Assembly (NCBI GenBank): GCA_000154345.1
Contig: DS480340.1
Span: 1-58,025 of the forward strand
From: [Clostridium] leptum DSM 753
GTDB taxonomy: Bacteria; Bacillota; Clostridia; Oscillospirales; Acutalibacteraceae
Length of the DNA: 58,025 bases
Direction: 5' to 3'
Shown: positions 54,471 to 58,025 of the stretch, one piece after another
How the letters are laid out: every line of letters begins with the position of its first letter
Numbering within the stretch: position 1 is the stretch's first letter
Notes under the pieces: model-generated
The model's database searches: none
What the model was told of the DNA's origin: nothing
What the model saw: only the letters and a program-made list of their open reading frames with translations
Made by a program: the position numbers and the translations under genes

Positions 54471-55661
54471 AGCTGCTATCCGCAGCATTTCAGCTTTTGC
54501 GCTGTCGAAAGTAGCGTGTGCGTAATAGTTCAGCGTCATAGTAATGTTGGAATGTCCCATAATGTACTGTAATGCTTTCGGGTTCATTCCGGCATTTGCC
54601 ATGTTGGTACAGAACGTATGACGTAAGGTGTGCGGTGTCATTACTTTCGGTAGAGCTTCCTCATGGTACTTGTTGTACTTCTTTGCAAGCCCCCTAAACA
54701 TACCGTCATAATTGGTAGCTGTTTTCGGGTAGCCGTCCCGGTTGAGGAAAAGGAAGTTGCTGTAACCGTCAATAGTAACAGCTTTTGCACCCCTGCGCCG
54801 TTTCAGCACTCGGTTAAATGCTTCATATACTTTTTCGCTCATTGGAATTTGACGAATACCGCTTTTCGTTTTTGGTGTTTCAATGTAATATCCTGTTTCC
54901 GCACTTCTTAAAAGTTGGTGGTCTACATTGATTATCCTATTCTCAAAGTTAATGTCAGTATCGGTCAGCCCGCAAAGTTCAGAGATACGAAGCCCTGTCC
55001 CAAGCAAAATAATAAGCTCGTCATAATACTTCTGATAAACTTTGTCATTTTGAGCAAAGGACAAAAAACTTTCTTCCTGCGCTGGTGTTAGCGGAACCTT
55101 TGGTTCTGTATCATCTTCAATGACAGTGTTTAACTGGAAGTCAAAAGGATTTTTCCTTATGCAATCGTCCTGTATCGCTGTGTAAAAGGCAGCTTTCAAG
55201 GAACGCTTGTCATTACTGATAGTCTTATAGGAAATTCCTTTTTCTTTCATGCGGATTGCCCATTCTTTCGCGTCGGACAGCTTCACGCTGTCAATCGGGC
55301 AGCCCCCAAGTTTATCTTCTTCCAGTAGCTTCATCAGCCGCTTGCGTCCGTTTTTCGTATTGTACCTTACATTTCCCCGGTGGCGTATCTGCTTTGCATA
55401 AAGTTGGCAGACCGTCATTTTCTTGCCTATGGTGTCTATCCCGTCGTCAAGGTCTTTCTGTATCTCTTTTACCTTTTCTCGTAGGGATATATCCTCACGC
55501 TTTCCGGCAGGGGTCTTGTCCGTAGGTACTAACTTCCACGCATACACAAACTGCGGATTACCAAAGGTATCTATATATTTGTAAGCATATCTTCCGTCTT
55601 TTCTCTGGCTCTCTCCCGACCGCAAAACTCGATTTTTGCTGTCACGTCTTTTCTTTGACAT
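54468..55661 (-). CDS. int: Tn916-family tyrosine integrase
   Basis: The 397-residue recombinase closely resembles Tn916 Int. The N-terminal arm-binding domain has GESQRKDGRYAYKYIDTFG and PQFVYAWKL; the SAM-like core-binding domain follows; the catalytic residues are in LLGTGLRISELCGL (Arg), TPHTLRHTFCTN (His..Arg) and YIMGHSNITMTLNYYAHAT (His and the nucleophilic Tyr). It excises and inserts the element. Length is normal, so it should be active. Confidence 0.97.
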   Translation of the reverse strand: MSKKRRDSKNRVLRSGESQRKDGRYAYKYIDTFGNPQFVYAWKLVPTDKTPAGKREDISLREKVKEIQKDLDDGIDTIGKKMTVCQLYAKQIRHRGNVRYNTKNGRKRLMKLLEEDKLGGCPIDSVKLSDAKEWAIRMKEKGISYKTISNDKRSLKAAFYTAIQDDCIRKNPFDFQLNTVIEDDTEPKVPLTPAQEESFLSFAQNDKVYQKYYDELIILLGTGLRISELCGLTDTDINFENRIINVDHQLLRSAETGYYIETPKTKSGIRQIPMSEKVYEAFNRVLKRRRGAKAVTIDGYSNFLFLNRDGYPKTATNYDGMFRGLAKKYNKYHEEALPKVMTPHTLRHTFCTNMANAGMNPKALQYIMGHSNITMTLNYYAHATFDSAKAEMLRIAA

Positions 55662-55741
55662 TTTTCAATGCTCCTTTCCAAGACGGAAAGAGCCTTGATA
55701 TGCTTATCCCATTATAGCACATTCAAGGCTCAATTTCACTA

Positions 55742-55945
55742 TCAGATTGTGTCTATGGTATCAATCATTTTTTCAAACTGTTTGCGCTTGATTTGAATAC
55801 GGTTGCCGTTCATAATAACCCACCCGGCGGCAGGATTTTCCTCGGCTAATTTACGCAGCTTGTTTTCTCCGATACGGAAGTATTTAGCTGCTTCATCTAT
55901 CGTAAGCGTGTATTTTTCCCAAATAGGCACGTCGGCGTTACTCAT
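55742..55945 (-). CDS. xis: Excisionase Xis (Tn916 family)
   Basis: The 67-residue winged-helix protein reads VPIWEKYTLTIDEAAKYFRI, GENKLRKLAEENP and NRIQIKRKQFEKMIDT, very close to Tn916 Xis. It bends DNA at the element ends to favour excision. It lies 80 nt upstream of int with AAGGGGGACG before the ATG. Confidence 0.95.
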   Translation of the reverse strand: MSNADVPIWEKYTLTIDEAAKYFRIGENKLRKLAEENPAAGWVIMNGNRIQIKRKQFEKMIDTIDTI

Positions 55946-56354
55946 AGTATCGTCCCCCTTTCAATATTAGGAAAAGTGAATAGTAAAAGGGGCTTTAATC
56001 GGACGGCTGTTAGCACAACCTCGCGGGAGTTCCACCCCTGCCCGTTAAGGCAGCTCTACCCAATGCCTGCGACGCTTTTAACGCTCGGACTATGGCTATA
56101 AAGGCTTGTCTACCCTTAGTGCGTGTCGTCGCCCACAAGCCGCTACACTTGTTCCCCGGCGTGGTGGTGGTCGCTCGACTTTCTCCAATAGAAGAAAAGC
56201 GTCATGGCGCACCTGCCGTATGGCTCAACGCAAAAAGGACGTATCCGATTTGCCCTATACTGCGTCGCCGTTATCTTGCGTCGCTTTCTTTGTCAAAGAG
56301 CAAGTAAGGTCAAGTCAACAGGCAGCGGAAAGGGGGACGCTGCTTGTGGTTATC
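55946..56354 (-). other. Structured non-coding region between orf8 and xis
   Basis: About 409 bases lack a supported gene but are rich in repeats. GCGTCGC occurs twice in direct orientation near 56262-56284, with GCGACGC inverted near 56070. Hairpins include GCAGCG/CGCTGC (56322-56343), TCTTTG/CAAAGA near 56286-56298 and CTGCC/GGCAG near 56038-56053. It may be a regulatory leader for xis-int or a non-coding RNA. Confidence 0.45.
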
Positions 56355-56606
56355 TCAAACCTTGAATGAAAGGACAGCCCGCATAAGACGCGAACGCAAG
56401 CGGTCGCGTATATCCTCATCTATGCCCCAATAGATATTTCCGCGCTCATCACGCAGCTTTCGCATAGACAGGGACGCTATGTAGCTTTCGTAATGCTGTA
56501 CGACAATGTTCATAGCTTCCGGGTCGCCCTTAGTAGCGGCTATGATTACCGGGTAAGGCAACAAGCCGCGTTCGTCCTGTTCTGATTTACTAATCTGTGC
56601 AGTCAT
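56355..56606 (-). CDS. Tn916 Orf8-like HTH protein
   Basis: The 83-residue protein matches the Tn916 Orf8 family: PVIIAATKGDPEAMNIVVQHYESYIASLS followed by GIDEDIRDRLRSRLMRAVLSF. These proteins resemble region 1/2 of sigma factors and act with Orf7 in controlling element transfer genes. Its start overlaps the orf7-like stop by 17 nt. Confidence 0.9.
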   Translation of the reverse strand: MTAQISKSEQDERGLLPYPVIIAATKGDPEAMNIVVQHYESYIASLSMRKLRDERGNIYWGIDEDIRDRLRSRLMRAVLSFKV

Positions 56607-57030
56607 AGGCTTTTTCCTCCAAATAGCGTTTTAACAGCTTCATTGAGCTTGTCCGGCGGGACTGTACCGTTGTCCTTGACAGATTACAAAACTTTGCAAT
56701 CTCGCGTTCGCTCATGTCAAAGAAATAATACAGCAGTACGGTTTCCCGCTTTTCTTCCGGCAAACTGTGCAGGGCTTCGGCAAGCAGCTTCGCAGTAATT
56801 TCTTTGCCGCCGACAACGAAAGACTGTTCTGCTTCATCATCTGCAAAATACTCGTCGCAGACGTAGAGCTGTTTTTCTTCCAGTGGCGACAGGTCAGAAA
56901 AAGTAACCTCGCGTAATTGTCGCTGCTTTGTGTCCCTGTGGGCATTCATAGCTTCTCGCTTCAACGCCAGTTTGCAAAAGCCGTTAAAAGCACAACGGAT
57001 TTGCCATTGGGTACGAATAGGCTCGTTCAT
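56590..57030 (-). CDS. Tn916 Orf7-like sigma-70-type regulator
   Basis: The 146-residue protein has a C-terminal sigma-70 region 4-like helix-turn-helix: EALHSLPEEKRETVLLYYFFDMSEREIAKFCNLSRTTVQSRR. In Tn916, Orf7 and Orf8 activate element genes including xis/int. GAAAGGAGGTGAGAAC is the ribosome-binding region, and the stop of an upstream leader ORF falls inside it. Confidence 0.93.
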   Translation of the reverse strand: MNEPIRTQWQIRCAFNGFCKLALKREAMNAHRDTKQRQLREVTFSDLSPLEEKQLYVCDEYFADDEAEQSFVVGGKEITAKLLAEALHSLPEEKRETVLLYYFFDMSEREIAKFCNLSRTTVQSRRTSSMKLLKRYLEEKAYDCTD

Positions 57031-57034
57031 GTTC

Positions 57035-57316
57035 TCACCTCCTTTCGCTGCCGCGAAAGCGGTGGAGTTTGAAATGTCCCCTTTCGTAAACCCTCAAACC
57101 AACGCACTTCAAAATGGACGTTGGTTTTAGAAATTTTTTGAAAAAGTTTTTTGATAAAATACAAAATGCGCCCGTCTGCAAATTGCAGACAGGCGCAAAG
57201 GAATTATCAAAAGTATATGTATGATTTGTGAGTTCATCTATGTAGCCAGAATAACCCGTTGGCGGGTAATGGCTTTTTTTTGATAACAGTCTATTAGGGC
57301 ATAGGAAAAAGGACAT
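57035..57316 (-). CDS. Leader ORF running through an attenuator hairpin
   Basis: A 93-codon frame begins MSFFLCPNRLLSKKSHYPPT behind a strong AAGGAGGT and ends 4 nt before the orf7-like ATG, inside that gene's ribosome-binding site. A strong terminator (57145-57197) lies within it. The ribosome-binding site and start codon lie in a hairpin with arms GACATG/CATGTC. I read it as a regulatory leader like those upstream of Tn916 tet(M), rather than a functional protein. The product matches nothing I know. Confidence 0.5.
   Translation of the reverse strand: MSFFLCPNRLLSKKSHYPPTGYSGYIDELTNHTYTFDNSFAPVCNLQTGAFCILSKNFFKKFLKPTSILKCVGLRVYERGHFKLHRFRGSERR
57145..57197 (-). terminator. Attenuator-type terminator in orf7 leader
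   Basis: Minus strand: TGCGCCTGTCTGCA, loop ATT, TGCAGACGGGCGCA, then TTTTGTATTTTAT. It lies inside the leader ORF and about 115 nt before the orf7-like gene. Confidence 0.8.
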
Positions 57317-57379
57317 GACGATACCTCCTTGATACCGCCATGTCTTTATCTAGTAGGAGAGTTATCGTTAGAATTTAGA

Positions 57380-57420
57380 TAGATAAAAAGAAACGGCGGC
57401 TCTGAAAATCAAAGCCGCCG
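57380..57420 (-). terminator. Terminator of cargo membrane-protein gene
   Basis: Minus strand: CGGCGGCT, loop, AGCCGCCG, then TTTCTTTTT, about 100 nt after the stop codon. Confidence 0.85.
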
Positions 57421-57523
57421 AAATAGAATAGGCGCGTGAAAACCTGTCTGCGTTGCGACGGCTTTTTTTCTTTGCCGTCGTCCGGCAGATGTTCTATACT
57501 ATGTCAATTTCAAAAATTTCTCA

Positions 57524-58021
57524 TTATCCTTTATTACTTTTTTGTTTTGTCTTATGTAAAAGCAGGATAACCAAAACAGAAATAGCTATACTGCATAGAA
57601 TATATGTCCAATTAAAATATGATAGATTTATTAAATTCTGTGCTGATTGATTTTTAATGAAGTTTGTATATGGTGCGTTACTCTTAATCGCTTCCATAAC
57701 TCCTACAACATTTATCGGTCTTAAATTGTATAAGTACGCACCAAATAAATATATTGCTGCTTTTTCAACGACCGACGGTATTAAAATAGCCAATGCAGCA
57801 AGCCATAATTGACATTGCTTGTGGGATTTCTGTAAATATAACGCCCCAAAAAGATAGGGCAATATCGCAAGGCAACAGCCCAAGAGGACAATATTCTGAT
57901 GAAGCCCAAAGAGGGCAAAGAATATGCGGATAAAAAGATACGTTCCAAATATAATTAACCAATCAATGAGCAAGCTTTTTATTGGCGTGTGCTTTTTTAC
58001 TATTTCATTCTGTAACTGCAT
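57524..58021 (-). CDS. Uncharacterised four-helix membrane protein (element cargo)
   Basis: The 165-residue protein has about four hydrophobic helices (about 18-35, 43-60, 70-92 and 135-155) with a long loop between the last two, and a basic tail (HKTKQKSNKG). Coding sequence is AT-rich, like the rest of the element. The ATG lies 4 nt from the window edge, so its ribosome-binding site is not visible and a longer protein cannot be excluded. It occupies the position where Tn916 relatives carry accessory or resistance genes. I do not recognise the family. Confidence 0.65.
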   Translation of the reverse strand: MQLQNEIVKKHTPIKSLLIDWLIIFGTYLFIRIFFALFGLHQNIVLLGCCLAILPYLFGALYLQKSHKQCQLWLAALAILIPSVVEKAAIYLFGAYLYNLRPINVVGVMEAIKSNAPYTNFIKNQSAQNLINLSYFNWTYILCSIAISVLVILLLHKTKQKSNKG

Positions 58022-58025
58022 TCAC

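Larger units (their letters stand above)
54300..58025 (-). mobile_element. Tn916/Tn1549-family conjugative element, int end
   Basis: The order int, xis, (spacer), orf8-like, orf7-like matches the integrase end of Tn916-family elements. The DNA is AT-richer than the flanking chromosome, and integration cut a MATE gene at about 54300. The conjugation module and other end lie beyond 58025. The exact terminus cannot be fixed without the second junction. Confidence 0.9.

Noticed and set aside
56092..56369. Plus-strand frames between orf8-like and xis
   Set aside because: No ribosome-binding site, no family match, and opposite to all element genes.

Overview
The window looks like chromosome from a spore-forming, Gram-positive anaerobe of the class Clostridia, probably an Oscillospiraceae/Ruminococcaceae-type gut bacterium. 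That placement is inferred from gene content: SpoIIID and a SpoIIQ-like M23 protein, two-subunit Fe-S fumarase, pyruvate phosphate dikinase, class II aldolase, FeoAB, BioY, LexA, sortase-type surface proteins and a Tn916-family integrative element. Most of the DNA is GC-rich. Two stretches are clearly AT-richer: the divergent surface-protein region (about 32.8-33.45 kb) with the acyltransferase (44.5-45.8 kb), and the mobile element at the right end.

Layout. 0-9.3 kb: sensor kinase/response regulator pair, DUF188 protein, fumarase alpha/beta, a small XRE regulator with a palindromic operator-like array, HAD phosphatase, AbrB-type regulator, DUF6506 protein, rplM-rpsI and a TtcA-type tRNA thiolase. 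9.6-20.3 kb: clpB, a MocR/LysN-like aminotransferase, trpS, an anchored surface protein with a long structured 5' leader, alanine racemase and a SurA-like lipoprotein. 20.4-27.4 kb: mfd, pth, prs and a glmU-like pyrophosphorylase, the same gene set as the gcaD-prs-pth-mfd neighbourhood of Bacillus. 27.7-35.2 kb: ppdK, then two divergent surface proteins. 35.3-45.8 kb: EamA transporter, PRK06851-type ATPase, BirA-controlled bioY, YcxB-like protein, feoAB plus its Cys-rich partner, YgjP-type protease, fba and an acyltransferase. 46-53.3 kb: lexA, a candidate small RNA, spoIIQ-like gene, a GGDEF/EAL protein paired with an orphan solute-binding lipoprotein, and spoIIID. 53.4-58 kb: a MATE transporter gene cut off by a Tn916/Tn1549-like element (int, xis, orf8, orf7, a leader ORF/attenuator and a cargo membrane protein).

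The most interesting points are: (i) a compact candidate sRNA between lexA and spoIIQ with near-consensus -10, hairpin, an unpaired linker with two C-rich anti-Shine-Dalgarno motifs, and a perfect terminator stem; (ii) long structured leaders before the surface-protein gene at 15.2-16.6 kb and the PRK06851-type gene; (iii) a solute-binding protein operonic with a Cache-GGDEF-EAL protein and no permease; (iv) a leader ORF running through a terminator hairpin upstream of the element's sigma-like gene. No CRISPR array, rRNA or tRNA was seen. All calls come from reading the sequence; no database search was run.
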